Positions 27,372-37,308 are shown, counted from the stretch's first letter. The stretch is 64,000 nucleotides of DNA from Cryptobacterium curtum DSM 15641 (GCF_000023845.1 NC_013170.1:963501-1027500), one strand, 5' to 3'. The notes: generated from the letters alone by a model not told the origin. Numbers and translations are program-made.

Positions 27372-27712
27372 GATATTCTCCCCTCATGTCGTATATCCAA
27401 GAAATCGGATATACACATGGTGTCGCATGCGAGGCCGCCTGGCACCACCCCACCATGATGTTTTGCCCTAAAATCCGCACACCCTACTAGGGTGATTTTG
27501 CTAGTTATACCTGTTAAATGACGTGTATCGGTATGTGTGGCAATCTAACAGCAACAAGTTCAGAAAGAAAGAGAACCATCCGTACCTTCCCCGCCCTCTT
27601 TTTAAGTTGACGGATTATCGCGCGAAAAATTGTCTAACAAGAAAACGTATCGAACAGGAAAAAATCCACTGTCTCTCTTACAATAGCTTTGAGGGAGCCT
27701 AAAGGGGATGAT
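27372..27712. promoter_or_regulatory. Divergent promoter region of reductase and LuxR regulator, with palindrome
   Basis: 341 bases without a gene. A 15-base perfect palindrome CACCCTACTAGGGTG lies at 27480-27494, about 110 bases before the reductase start. Immediately beside it is CCCTAAAATCC (27466-27476), a sequence also found upstream of the hydrogenase operon. A TACAAT -10-like box for the LuxR gene is at 27679-27684. The palindrome is a good candidate LuxR operator. Confidence 0.55.
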
Positions 27713-29239
27713 ATGGCGGTATTGAAACCACAGATACTCAAACAGAATCAGGAAAACCAGCTGTCGCAAGCGCAGCAACCGATTCAACCTGCCATTTTCG
27801 CTGTTGCTCTGGGGGTATTAGCACTTGACGTTGTTGGCACCTGGTTATTAAACGGCTGTATCTTTTCCCGCTTTGCCCTTGTTGCACCATGGCTGCGCGA
27901 AGCAAGCACCCTTGCTTCGGGTCTTGCCATGCTTGTTGCTGCACTCCTCGCCTGGCGCGCTCCCCGTTGGCTTAAGCCGGATGGGGTGCTGCTTGTCTGC
28001 TTGGGTAGTCTTGTATCGTCGACGCTCATTCTTTTCTTGGCAGCCCCAACAGGTGAAATTGTCTTTTGTGCCATCGCCATGCTCTTCAATGCGCTCGCGC
28101 GCGCTGCCTGCAATCTCTTAATTGCCTGCGAGCTCTGCGCACTCAAAAAACCTGCCAGTATCATGACCGTTTGTCTGTGCGGTACCGCACTTGGCAATAT
28201 CTGCTGTGAATTCTTGCCGCTGCCACCAATGGGTGCTGGCATCCTCATACGAGGGCTCTGCATGGTCGTCATTGTCATCGCCTGTTGGCGCCAAGCGCGT
28301 ATCCTGCTTGAATCCATCGCTCAAAGCGAAGCTCCTACCCTGTTGAACATGACAGAACCACAAGCGTTTCTTAAGCCCTTAAACGGCGTTCTCACCTGCT
28401 CGCTATTCTTTGGACTCGCCTTCGGCTTTTCTCTGGCGCTCAATCAATCCGACCGCGTGCCCGCCACCACCATACTGACTGGTATTATCCTGGCAATAGC
28501 CGCGATAGGTTTTGCCTTTTCAACACGCGCGCAGCGCGAAGACGACCTTTTCTCGCTGGCTATTCTGCTGGTTATTGCCGGACTTGCATTCCTTCCTTGG
28601 CTGCAAAATACATCCCCCACTGCCTCTAATGCACTGTTTTCAGCCGGTGGTGAATGTTTTCGCGCCCTTATTTGGACAACGGCTGTCGCCATTGGGCTGC
28701 GTAACCAGCTTGCCCTTATCCCCGTTCTCTCCGCTTCAAGAGCTGCTCATGCCATTGGGGTGGCGCTTGGCGCAATGAGTGGGCATGCTGTTGGCGCTGG
28801 GTTTGCTATCTCACCACAAGAGACACTGGGCTTTATTGGCGCAGCCCTGTTTATCTTCGTCGCGTTTCTTTGGATTGGGTTTCGCTCGTTTAGTTTCAGC
28901 GACACCATCAATGGAGTGCACAGCCTCTCGCATAGTCCTGCTCAACAAGTAGATGGACAATCCGCCAGCGACGATGCCCTTGCGCAGCGCTGTGCTACGA
29001 TTGCCACAGCACATGGACTCACAAAACGCGAAACCGAAATACTTGCCATGATGGCGCAAGGACGTAACGCGCGCTTCATCAAAGATCATTATGTTGTCAG
29101 TGTTAATACGGTAAAAAGCCACATCAAGCATGTGTACTTAAAACTCGATATTCACTCTCAGCAAGAACTGATCGATCTGGTGCGCAGTGGCGAAAGCTCA
29201 ACGTCTTCCTCACACGCGCCTTCCTCACGCAGTATATAA
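27713..29239 (+). CDS. LuxR-family regulator with polytopic membrane sensor domain
   Basis: Membrane-anchored transcription factor of 508 residues. The first 400 residues form about 12 hydrophobic spans, resembling a transporter-like sensor. The C-terminus has a LuxR helix-turn-helix (GLTKRETEILAMMAQGRN then VSVNTVKSHIKHVYLKL, about residues 437-500) and a Ser-rich tail. The ATG at 27713 is preferred because AAAGGGG precedes it. It is divergent from the reductase gene, its probable target; related pairs are common in Eggerthellaceae. Confidence 0.88.
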   Translation: MAVLKPQILKQNQENQLSQAQQPIQPAIFAVALGVLALDVVGTWLLNGCIFSRFALVAPWLREASTLASGLAMLVAALLAWRAPRWLKPDGVLLVCLGSLVSSTLILFLAAPTGEIVFCAIAMLFNALARAACNLLIACELCALKKPASIMTVCLCGTALGNICCEFLPLPPMGAGILIRGLCMVVIVIACWRQARILLESIAQSEAPTLLNMTEPQAFLKPLNGVLTCSLFFGLAFGFSLALNQSDRVPATTILTGIILAIAAIGFAFSTRAQREDDLFSLAILLVIAGLAFLPWLQNTSPTASNALFSAGGECFRALIWTTAVAIGLRNQLALIPVLSASRAAHAIGVALGAMSGHAVGAGFAISPQETLGFIGAALFIFVAFLWIGFRSFSFSDTINGVHSLSHSPAQQVDGQSASDDALAQRCATIATAHGLTKRETEILAMMAQGRNARFIKDHYVVSVNTVKSHIKHVYLKLDIHSQQELIDLVRSGESSTSSSHAPSSRSI

Positions 29240-29259
29240 GTATTGTCGATGGGACTTTA

Positions 29260-30057
29260 TTAGCGCCGCAGCAGGCGACCAAGCGGCGTTGCAGCAGGCG
29301 TACCTTCCGCTCGGGCGCGATTCGTACGCATCGCTTGACGCTCGATTTCCTGTAGGCTGGGCGGTGTCCAAGAAACCGCATCAGCACCAGCATTGATTGT
29401 GCTCATAATGCTTTCAGGCGTGCCACCCCCTGAAGCAATAATGGGCATGTGCGGGTAGGCACGACGCGCTGCTTCAACAACACGCGGTGTCTCGCGACCT
29501 GCCGATATATTAATAATGCGCGCTCCCGCTGCAATCTGCAGTTGCGTGCGAGACGTTAACTCAGACACCGTAAGAACCACCGGAATATCAACGCTGCGTG
29601 CAATATTGCGGATAACAACCGGTTTTGTTGCGATATTGACCGCAACACCACTGGCACCCTGCATTTCGCTTTGAGCAGCCAGCAGTACCGAGCGCACACC
29701 CGTTGTTGTCGCCCCTGCCACACCGGTAACCACCGGGCGTTCCGAAACAGTCAGTAATGCCTGTGTAATAGCTGGCTGGCAGGTAAAGGGGTACACCGCC
29801 AACACAGCATCGGCATCACAGTTGCGGATAACAACCAAATCGGTTGAAAAGACAAACGAACGCACTAAATGGTTGTACAGCTTAATACCCGGTGCTTTAC
29901 GCACTTCACGAGGCAGAGGAAGTTCAGCGCGGCGGAATGCGCCCTCAATCACTTTGGGCTCAGCCTGAATTTCAGTGACATCGGCTAATTCGTCAGAGAT
30001 ATTGCTGTTGTTGAGAACATCGTCCTCACCCGGTTCGTGTACCAAAATATCAGACAC
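29260..30057 (-). CDS. TIM-barrel-like conserved protein of unknown function
   Basis: About 265 residues. After an acidic 45-residue N-terminus the sequence reads like a phosphate-binding beta/alpha barrel: VVIRNCDADAVLAVYPF, ERPVVTGVAGATTTG, IPVVLTVSEL, AGARIINISAGRET, then MPIIASGGGTPES and AGADAVSWTPP. I do not recognise the enzyme; the glycine-rich IIASGGGTPES loop suggests a phosphorylated ligand. The GTG at 30057 is preferred (GAGGGG about 8 bases before). Convergent with the LuxR gene, divergent from ilvE. Confidence 0.55.
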   Translation of the reverse strand: MSDILVHEPGEDDVLNNSNISDELADVTEIQAEPKVIEGAFRRAELPLPREVRKAPGIKLYNHLVRSFVFSTDLVVIRNCDADAVLAVYPFTCQPAITQALLTVSERPVVTGVAGATTTGVRSVLLAAQSEMQGASGVAVNIATKPVVIRNIARSVDIPVVLTVSELTSRTQLQIAAGARIINISAGRETPRVVEAARRAYPHMPIIASGGGTPESIMSTINAGADAVSWTPPSLQEIERQAMRTNRARAEGTPAATPLGRLLRR

Positions 30058-30301
30058 CGTATTCACCCCTCTTTTCGATATATTTCTATTTCCCGTATAT
30101 GCCTCACGTATATCTCACGTGTATCTGTACCGCACGTATATATGGCGCTTCATTGTAGCCCTTTCGCCCCTGCGTACGACGAACGTATTTCCGATGACGT
30201 GAAGTCGTTATCTTTGCAAAAAATGGCATCAGCAGAAAGCAGGGGCATTCTCTTGTTCTATAGTGCACAAAAAGTAACCGAACGCCAAGGAGCCAACTAA
30301 A

Positions 30302-31339
30302 ATGGAAAAGAAAGATCTGGACTGGGCAAACTTAGGATTTGGCTATCAGCCCTGTGATTACAGTTACGTTTGTAATTACCGCAACGGCGCCTGGGAAGAA
30401 GGTGGTCTTACCAGCGATCACACCGTTACTTTATCCGAATGCGCCGGCATCCTGCACTACTGTCAAGAAATCTTCGAGGGGCTTAAGGCCTACACGACCG
30501 CCACAGGAGATATCGTATGCTTCCGTCCTGACCTCAACGCGGCGCGCATGGCTGACTCAGCGCGGCGTCTTGTTATGCCACCCTTTCCGGAAGAGCGTTT
30601 TATCGATGCGGTAAAACAAGTGGTAGCAGCTAACGCAGCGTGGGTTCCCCCGTTCGGATCTGGTGCCACGCTCTATGTTCGGCCCTATATGTTTGCTTCT
30701 GGCGAGGTCATCGGCGTTAAACCGGCTGACGAATACCAATTCCGCATCCTCGTAACGCCCGTTGGCCCCTACTTCAAAGGTGGCGATGAAGCGATCACTA
30801 TTACCGTATCCGACTATGATCGTGCCGCACCCCATGGTACCGGCAACATCAAGGCGGGGTTGAACTATGCCATGAGCCTGTACCCCTATGAAGAAGCCCA
30901 TCGGCATGGCTATGCTGAAAATCTCTACCTCGACTCTCAAAGCCGCACGTATGTAGAGGAAACAGGTGGCGCTAACGTGCTGCTTGTCGACAAGACAGGC
31001 ACCCTCGTGATTCCACAGAGTCACACCGATTCTATTCTACCCTCTATCACTCGTCGTTCACTGGCACATGTTGCAAGCGATATGCTCGGCATGAACGTGG
31101 TTGAGCGTCCAGTGCGATTTGCCGAAATTGAAGCAGGTGACTTTGTAGAATGTGGACTGTGTGGCACCGCAGCGGTTATTTCTCCCGTCGGCCACATTAA
31201 AGCTGAAGGCATTGACATTACCTTCACCGATGGCGCCACTACCTCGGGGCCTGTTATGCGCAAACTTCGTGAAACGCTTTGTGGTATTCAAGATGGTACC
31301 GTCGAAGGACCAGACGGCTGGATCTGCAAAATTAGCTAA
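30302..31339 (+). CDS. ilvE: Branched-chain amino acid aminotransferase
   Basis: PLP enzyme for the last step of leucine, isoleucine and valine synthesis. 345 residues, fold type IV. Visible: YCQEIFEGLKAY, RPYMFASGE, the PLP-lysine segment GTGNIKAGLNYAMSLYPYEEA, TYVEETGGANVLLV, SILPSITRRS and ECGLCGTAAVISPV. The ATG at 30302 has AAGGAG 11 bases upstream. It completes the pathway encoded by the ilv-leuA operon at 47.8-54.5 kb, but is transcribed alone and ends at a clear terminator. Confidence 0.95.
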   Translation: MEKKDLDWANLGFGYQPCDYSYVCNYRNGAWEEGGLTSDHTVTLSECAGILHYCQEIFEGLKAYTTATGDIVCFRPDLNAARMADSARRLVMPPFPEERFIDAVKQVVAANAAWVPPFGSGATLYVRPYMFASGEVIGVKPADEYQFRILVTPVGPYFKGGDEAITITVSDYDRAAPHGTGNIKAGLNYAMSLYPYEEAHRHGYAENLYLDSQSRTYVEETGGANVLLVDKTGTLVIPQSHTDSILPSITRRSLAHVASDMLGMNVVERPVRFAEIEAGDFVECGLCGTAAVISPVGHIKAEGIDITFTDGATTSGPVMRKLRETLCGIQDGTVEGPDGWICKIS

Positions 31340-31374
31340 TGTTTTAAAGCAGCCTCTTATAAAAGGGATCTATC

Positions 31375-31399
31375 AAAAAGCCTCCGAAAGGAGGCTTTT
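31375..31399 (+). terminator. ilvE terminator
   Basis: AAAAAGCCTCC-GAAA-GGAGGCTTTT, a perfect hairpin with a T run on the plus strand and a matching run for the minus-strand tRNA-Asp, so it may serve both. Confidence 0.9.
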
Positions 31400-31408
31400 A
31401 CATACGAA

Positions 31409-31485
<77 letters not shown>

Positions 31486-31753
31486 ATGCGTTAAACAGCG
31501 AAGGTAATTATACCGAAGACCATCAAGCCCGCAAGACCCTTTTCACGATTTTCCAACGCACTATATATCGCTATATATCAGATATTCCAATGAATCGCGC
31601 CATTTTACTGTGTGAGAGCAAATACCTCAAAGGCCTCCCCCCACGCTACACTTTCAGTGAGTTTGAAAGCGACGGTGCTCTTTTCGTCTGTTGATCCTGT
31701 TTTGTTACGTTTGAAACAGCTGGAGACAAAAGAAAACAGTCACACAGGACGGT

Positions 31754-33424
31754 ATGCAAGGGAGGATGCCGTTGATCAGTGGGCTCGACATCGATGAGGA
31801 TCGCAAGCGGCTGTATTACGCACAAGGCTGGTGGCGCAACACCACCTTATGCGATGAATGGGCGCATCGCGTCGAGCAATCTCCCCATAGTACGTATATA
31901 AAAGATGAGACCAGTTCCTACACGTATGGCCAGGTTGATGACGCAGCCGAGCGCCTTTCGTTGTGGCTTTCTCAGCAGGGTGTCAAAAACGGTGATGTTG
32001 TCACCTTCCAGATGCCGAAGTGGGCTGAGTTCGCCATTGTCTATGTCGCCTGTTTAAAAGTAGGCGCGGTCATGTATCCCGTCGATGTACGGGGCGGACA
32101 CGACAGTCTCTCCCAAGCATTAAACTTTACCAACAGCGTTGTTTATATTGGACCGACCTACTATCACAAACGCAACTACGAGCTTGAATTTCACGCTATT
32201 GCCCATGAAGTGCCCCATCTTCGCGGTGCTCTGTTTATCGACAAAGAACGTCCTAGTCTACCAGCCGATTGGTCGCTTTCACAGGTGCTTGAAAACGGTG
32301 AAACACTTCAAGCGTCCTGCCCCGCCGCCGCAGATGATGTGGCCTGTATTCTAGCAACGTCAGGGTCAACAGGAACGCCCAAACGCGCCTTGCTCACGCA
32401 CAATAACATCCTATTTGCTGAACGGTCTTACCTGTCGGTTCTCAACCTGACGAGCAACGATATCGTCTGGATGCCAAGCCCCCTTAATCACGCAACGGGT
32501 TTCTTTCATGGCTTGATTGCAACCATGCTCGCCGGGGGCAGTGTAGTGTTGCAGCAGCACTATCGACCTGATACAGCGGCTGAACTTATCAGACGTGAGA
32601 AATGCACCTGGTCTCATGGGGCAACCCCGTTTATTTTTGATCTGCTGAACCATCTCGATTCAAGCAAAACTGAAGTACCCACTCTGCGATTTTTCCTCTG
32701 CGGAGGCGCCCCCGTTCCCTCCGACTTAATACAGCATGCCTGGGAACACCATATCCTTCTTTGTGAGTCGTATGGATCCACCGAAAGCATTCCTCATACG
32801 TATGTCCCCCTCGACAAGTGCCTGGAATGGAATGGCGCTTTTTCGGGCATTCCGTATGAAGGGATCGAAGTAAAAGTCGTTGATGAACACCGCAGAGAGG
32901 TTGCGCTTGGCGTGCAAGGTGAAGAATGCTCACGCGGGCCGCAGGTGTTTGTTGGATACCTCAACGAGCCCGAACGTACAGCACGCGTGCTCGATGCGGA
33001 TGGCTGGTTTTACAGCGGCGACCTTTGTACGATCGACAGCGCAGGTCGCATTCGTATCAATGGCCGCAAAAAAGAAATTATCATTCGCGGCGGTGAAAAT
33101 ATATCCGCCACCGAAGTGGATGAGCATCTTAATGGCTGCCCTGGTATTGGCGCACACGCAACAATAGGCTGTCCCGATGAACGGCTCGGTGAACGCATCT
33201 GCACCTTCGTCGTGCCAACTGGTACACAGACCCCCACCGTTGCCGATGTTACTAGCTGGCTTGCCACGCAAGAAGTTCCCAAACGTATTTGGCCTGAGCG
33301 CATTGAAACGATCGATGCGCTCCCCTTGACTCCCACCGGTAAGATACAGAGATACAAGCTTATCGAGGAATTGCTACGTCGTTTGGGCGCGTCCTCACAC
33401 ACTACCGATAGCAGGGGGAACTGA
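31754..33424 (+). CDS. Acyl-CoA synthetase / CoA ligase (CaiC/FadK-like)
   Basis: AMP-forming ligase that activates a carboxylic acid to its CoA thioester. Up to 556 residues. P-loop TSGSTGTPKRALLTHNN; YGSTESIPHTY; the hinge GWFYSGDLCTID; the NGRKKEIIIRGGENISATEVD block; and the catalytic lysine in LTPTGKIQRYKL. Overall it is closest in feel to carnitine-CoA ligase and short/medium-chain ligases. Start is uncertain: ATG 31754 (AGGA upstream), ATG 31766, or TTG 31772, the last having GGGAGG at ideal spacing. The next gene begins 4 bases after its stop. It supplies substrate to the acyl-CoA dehydrogenases of this island (inference). Confidence 0.88.
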   Translation: MQGRMPLISGLDIDEDRKRLYYAQGWWRNTTLCDEWAHRVEQSPHSTYIKDETSSYTYGQVDDAAERLSLWLSQQGVKNGDVVTFQMPKWAEFAIVYVACLKVGAVMYPVDVRGGHDSLSQALNFTNSVVYIGPTYYHKRNYELEFHAIAHEVPHLRGALFIDKERPSLPADWSLSQVLENGETLQASCPAAADDVACILATSGSTGTPKRALLTHNNILFAERSYLSVLNLTSNDIVWMPSPLNHATGFFHGLIATMLAGGSVVLQQHYRPDTAAELIRREKCTWSHGATPFIFDLLNHLDSSKTEVPTLRFFLCGGAPVPSDLIQHAWEHHILLCESYGSTESIPHTYVPLDKCLEWNGAFSGIPYEGIEVKVVDEHRREVALGVQGEECSRGPQVFVGYLNEPERTARVLDADGWFYSGDLCTIDSAGRIRINGRKKEIIIRGGENISATEVDEHLNGCPGIGAHATIGCPDERLGERICTFVVPTGTQTPTVADVTSWLATQEVPKRIWPERIETIDALPLTPTGKIQRYKLIEELLRRLGASSHTTDSRGN

Positions 33425-33428
33425 AACA

Positions 33429-34055
33429 ATGGTGAAGCAAGAGTTCAGTGCAACGCGCACCCATGCCACATGGAAGCCGCGTGTCACTGAAGCAGATATT
33501 CCCCTCTTTCACTGCCCCGAATGCGGACATGTCTATCAGGGTATTACTGACGGATCGCCGCTGACCTTTTTGGGCACCGGTCGGTCGCTCGTAGCCGAGC
33601 TGCCGTTTCAAAACGTTGCAGCTCCTCTTTGCCCTCACTGTGGCAAACACCTTGAGCCAATACCGTTTATCGAGCATGACAACCTGCCTGACGGAATTGA
33701 GCTCGATTTCCAGTTCCGCGGAGGTTTCAATAATAACTGCGTAAAGATCAAATGGGACATCCGCGATACAGCACGCTATCAACTTCAATGGGTGCTTATT
33801 AAAACCTTCACCGGTAGCCAGCTCAAATATGTTCACGAAAAGAAGTATTCGCCCCTCACCTTTGCTTTCGCCGATGAGGATGCTTACTGCTATTGCGATA
33901 GTGATCCGTGCGAAGAATGCATGTTCCGCTGCAAATTTGGTATGTGTGCCTATTGCTTTATCATGGGATTAGGGCTCGTACACATGCCGTTTGATCGCAT
34001 GCTTGCCAGTGGATCAGGTGCGCGCAACGAAGGGATGCGTCGTTCAAAGCGATAA
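33429..34055 (+). CDS. Cys-rich zinc-ribbon protein of unknown function, coupled to the CoA ligase
   Basis: 208 residues, unrecognised. An N-terminal zinc ribbon is formed by C29-x2-C32 and C68-x2-C71. A central beta-rich part follows (ELDFQFRGGFNNNCVKIKWD). Near the C-terminus seven cysteines cluster in 23 residues: C154, C156, C161, C164, C168, C173, C176, a density typical of metal or Fe-S binding. It starts 4 bases after the ligase stop and is surely co-translated with it, so a role in the same pathway is likely (redox partner or accessory factor). I will not assign a function. Confidence 0.75.
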   Translation: MVKQEFSATRTHATWKPRVTEADIPLFHCPECGHVYQGITDGSPLTFLGTGRSLVAELPFQNVAAPLCPHCGKHLEPIPFIEHDNLPDGIELDFQFRGGFNNNCVKIKWDIRDTARYQLQWVLIKTFTGSQLKYVHEKKYSPLTFAFADEDAYCYCDSDPCEECMFRCKFGMCAYCFIMGLGLVHMPFDRMLASGSGARNEGMRRSKR

Positions 34056-34502
<447 letters not shown>

Positions 34503-35699
34503 ATGAACCCGAACGCGAAGATTACTGACGAGCAGTTTGAGGCGTATCTCAAGCAGATCCGAGAGCTCGTCGAAGGCCCCTTCGACGAGATGCAGAAGGA
34601 AATCGAGGTGACCAACAAGTTCCCCGAAGAATTCTACGAGCTGGCTAAGAAGAACGATCTGTATCGCTTCTATCTTCCCTCTCAGTATGGTGGATGGGAT
34701 CTCAACGAACTTGAAATCCTGCGCGTCCAGGAAGAATTCTCTCGTGGTCCTGGCGGCATGCGCATGCATCTGCATCATGCTGCTGACATGAACTGGCGTA
34801 TCCTTGACGACTACGGTCAACAAGAAGTCAAAGACGAACTGATGCCTCTGTTCCAGGATAAGTCCGTTTATTGCAACTTTGCCATTACCGAGCAGACCGG
34901 CGGCACGGGTGCTGACATTCACACCACCGCTGAAAAGCAGCCTGATGGCTCATGGATTTTGAACGGCGAAAAGTGGCTTATCAGTCACACCGACTGCTCT
35001 GACTACACCTATGTTATCGCTGTGAGCGACCCAACCAAGGAAAAGGACGACCGTCTTTCTGCTTTCCTCGTACCAAACGATGCTCCTGGCTTTGAAATTG
35101 TTGAAATGCCCCACATGATGGGCTGCCGTGGCGCTGGTCATGCAGGTCTGCGCTTCACCAACGTTAAGCTTGAGCCGAAATACCTGCTGGGCAAAGAAGG
35201 CCAGGGTATGGAAGTAGCTATCCACAGCCTGTCCGTATCGCGCGTCCATATTGCTATGAGTAACCTTGGCATGGCACAGCGCATGCTTGAACTTTCACTG
35301 AAGCGTGCTAACGACCGCATCACGTTTGGCAAGCCGATTGCTACGCGCCAGATGATCAAGGCTAAGATTGCCGATATGCAGATGATGATTCACGTACTGC
35401 GTACCGCAATTTACGATTTCGCACGCGATTACGACATTGACCCGAAGAATGACTACATCACCGAGAAGGCTGCTATCTGCAAGCTGTTCTCCATTGATAC
35501 CGTCAAGCGTGTCTCTGACGAAATGCTTGAAATCTTCGGTGGCGATGGCTACTTCGAGGATAGCCCGTATGGTCCTACCGAGCGTCTGTATCGCGACTGC
35601 CGCGCTATGTGGCTTGAAGAAGGCGCCCCGAACGTTCAGCGCATCACGATTGCTCGCGAATGCCAGAACAAAGACGGCAAGGTTGTTTACAACTTCTAA
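34503..35699 (+). CDS. Acyl-CoA dehydrogenase (first of three)
   Basis: FAD enzyme of 398 residues acting on an acyl- or enoyl-CoA, with the electron-transferring flavoprotein as partner. Visible: CNFAITEQTGGTGADIHTTA (flavin-binding stretch), WILNGEKWLISHTD, FGKPIATRQMIKAKIADM and the C-terminal IFGGDGYFEDSPYGPTERLY. The canonical EGT catalytic stretch is replaced by WLEEGAPNVQR. The ATG at 34503 has GAGGAGG upstream and the gene shows more C-ending, highly-expressed-type codons than its neighbours. It is followed by a strong terminator, so it may be the most abundant enzyme of the island. In this context it may run in the reductive direction (inference). Confidence 0.92.
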   Translation: MNPNAKITDEQFEAYLKQIRELVEGPFDEMQKEIEVTNKFPEEFYELAKKNDLYRFYLPSQYGGWDLNELEILRVQEEFSRGPGGMRMHLHHAADMNWRILDDYGQQEVKDELMPLFQDKSVYCNFAITEQTGGTGADIHTTAEKQPDGSWILNGEKWLISHTDCSDYTYVIAVSDPTKEKDDRLSAFLVPNDAPGFEIVEMPHMMGCRGAGHAGLRFTNVKLEPKYLLGKEGQGMEVAIHSLSVSRVHIAMSNLGMAQRMLELSLKRANDRITFGKPIATRQMIKAKIADMQMMIHVLRTAIYDFARDYDIDPKNDYITEKAAICKLFSIDTVKRVSDEMLEIFGGDGYFEDSPYGPTERLYRDCRAMWLEEGAPNVQRITIARECQNKDGKVVYNF

Positions 35700-35733
35700 A
35701 GCGGTTTAACACCAGCTTGACATCGCACTGCCG

Positions 35734-35769
35734 AAAAAGGGAGCTGGCACACAGGCCGGCTCCCTTTTT
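35734..35769 (+). terminator. Terminator after first acyl-CoA dehydrogenase
   Basis: AAAAAGGGAGC pairs with GCTCCCTTTTT around a GC-rich loop; ends in TTTTT. Confidence 0.92.
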
Positions 35770-35931
35770 GCACTGAGCGTTAATCCTGCAATATCGATAG
35801 CGGGCAAGCCATCTGGTTGTGCGATGAAATCAAATCCGTGGTACGCACAATCGCTTCAGATATGCCTGAAACAGGGCCATACAAAGTAAAGCAACTAAGT
35901 GGACCACAACCTCTCGAGAAAGGGAGAAATT

Positions 35932-37173
35932 ATGTCAAAGCCTCTTGAAGGTGTAAAGGTCATCGATCTCACGACATTTCTTGCAACCCCCACCACCGGA
36001 CGGGTGCTCGGCGAATGGGGTGCCGACGTTATCAAAGTTGAAGCAGCAAAGGGCGATCCGGGCCGCGTTAATCAGGCAGCCGTATTCGGTATGCCTTCTT
36101 CAGACGAGGAAAATCTTGGCTTCGACATGGCCAATATGCATAAGCGCTTTATCAGTTTGAATCTGAAAAGCGAAAAGGGTCTCGAGGTTATGAATAAGCT
36201 TCTTGCCGATGCTGATATCTTTATCACCAATAACCGCGCAAAGAGCCTGGCAAAAATGGGGCTTGACTGGGAAAGCCTCCATGCGAAGTATCCACGCCTC
36301 ATCATGGGTCATGGCCTGGGATATGGCAAGAAGGGTCCTGAAAAGGATAATGCTGGCTTCGACGTAACCTGCTATATGGGTCGCGGCGGCGTATTTGGCA
36401 CAACGGTTGACAAAGACAGTTTCCCCATGATCCCCACCAATGGCTATGGTGACTTTCAAGCTTCGATGTTTTTGGCTGCAGGACTCTTGGCCGCCTATAT
36501 CGCCCGCGAGAAATCTGGCGAAGGTGACTATGTAACCTGCGCGCTGCAACACGCGGCCATCTATGCCCTGTCAACCGGTATGGTATCAGCCCAGTATGGC
36601 AACCCCTACCCCAAGAGTCGCCTCGAAGTAAACAACCCCTTAAACAACGTGTTTAAGTCCAGCGACGACCAATGGGTTGTGCTGTGCTTGCCTGAATATG
36701 ACCGCGACTGGCCTCGGGTACTCAAGCTTATCGGCCGTGAAGATCTGCTCGACCGCACTGACCTCGCAAGCATTGAATCGGTAAATGCCAAGGGACTCTC
36801 GCCAGAGGTTGTTCGCATCCTTGATGACGGATTCGCTCAATTCACCCGCAGCGAACTGCTGACTATGTTTACCGAAAACGATATGCCCTGCGAACCTGCT
36901 CAGGTACCTGCTGATGTATATGAAGACCAGAACGCACTCGTTAATGAATATATCGCACAGGTTCCTTACCCGAGCGGTGGCAAGTGGTGCCCAACCGCAC
37001 CAGTTCAGTTTGAGGTAAGCGAAACAGCTGCGCTTGCACCCACCGGAAAACTGGGATCTTCAACCGAAGACGTTATGCGTGAACTGGGCTATAGCGACGA
37101 TGAAATCAAGGCAGCCGAATCTGATGGATCAGTTTGCGGTGCGGTTGATCTTGCCGTTCTGCAGGGAAAGTAA
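35932..37173 (+). CDS. CaiB/BaiF-type CoA transferase (class III)
   Basis: Moves CoA between carboxylates; in the carnitine pathway CaiB exchanges CoA between product and incoming substrate. 413 residues. N-terminal LEGVKVIDLTTFLATPTTGR and WGADVIKVEAAKGDPGR are the family signature; LNLKSEKGLEVMNKLLADAD and GFDVTCYMGRGG follow. The ATG at 35932 is chosen because GAAAGGGAG precedes it. It stands between two terminators and probably has its own promoter. It would let the cell recycle CoA without spending ATP once the ligase has primed the cycle. Confidence 0.92.
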   Translation: MSKPLEGVKVIDLTTFLATPTTGRVLGEWGADVIKVEAAKGDPGRVNQAAVFGMPSSDEENLGFDMANMHKRFISLNLKSEKGLEVMNKLLADADIFITNNRAKSLAKMGLDWESLHAKYPRLIMGHGLGYGKKGPEKDNAGFDVTCYMGRGGVFGTTVDKDSFPMIPTNGYGDFQASMFLAAGLLAAYIAREKSGEGDYVTCALQHAAIYALSTGMVSAQYGNPYPKSRLEVNNPLNNVFKSSDDQWVVLCLPEYDRDWPRVLKLIGREDLLDRTDLASIESVNAKGLSPEVVRILDDGFAQFTRSELLTMFTENDMPCEPAQVPADVYEDQNALVNEYIAQVPYPSGGKWCPTAPVQFEVSETAALAPTGKLGSSTEDVMRELGYSDDEIKAAESDGSVCGAVDLAVLQGK

Positions 37174-37308
37174 AACGTGCTACGCAACAGTAGCTGGCAG
37201 CAATTTGGTTGATGGCAGCTAGCAGCACGCGATTAGCAGCAGCGAGCAGTAATGTAATTGATCGTAGCAGCCGACAGCAATACGGTTACTCGAAGACAGC
37301 CGCTAGAA

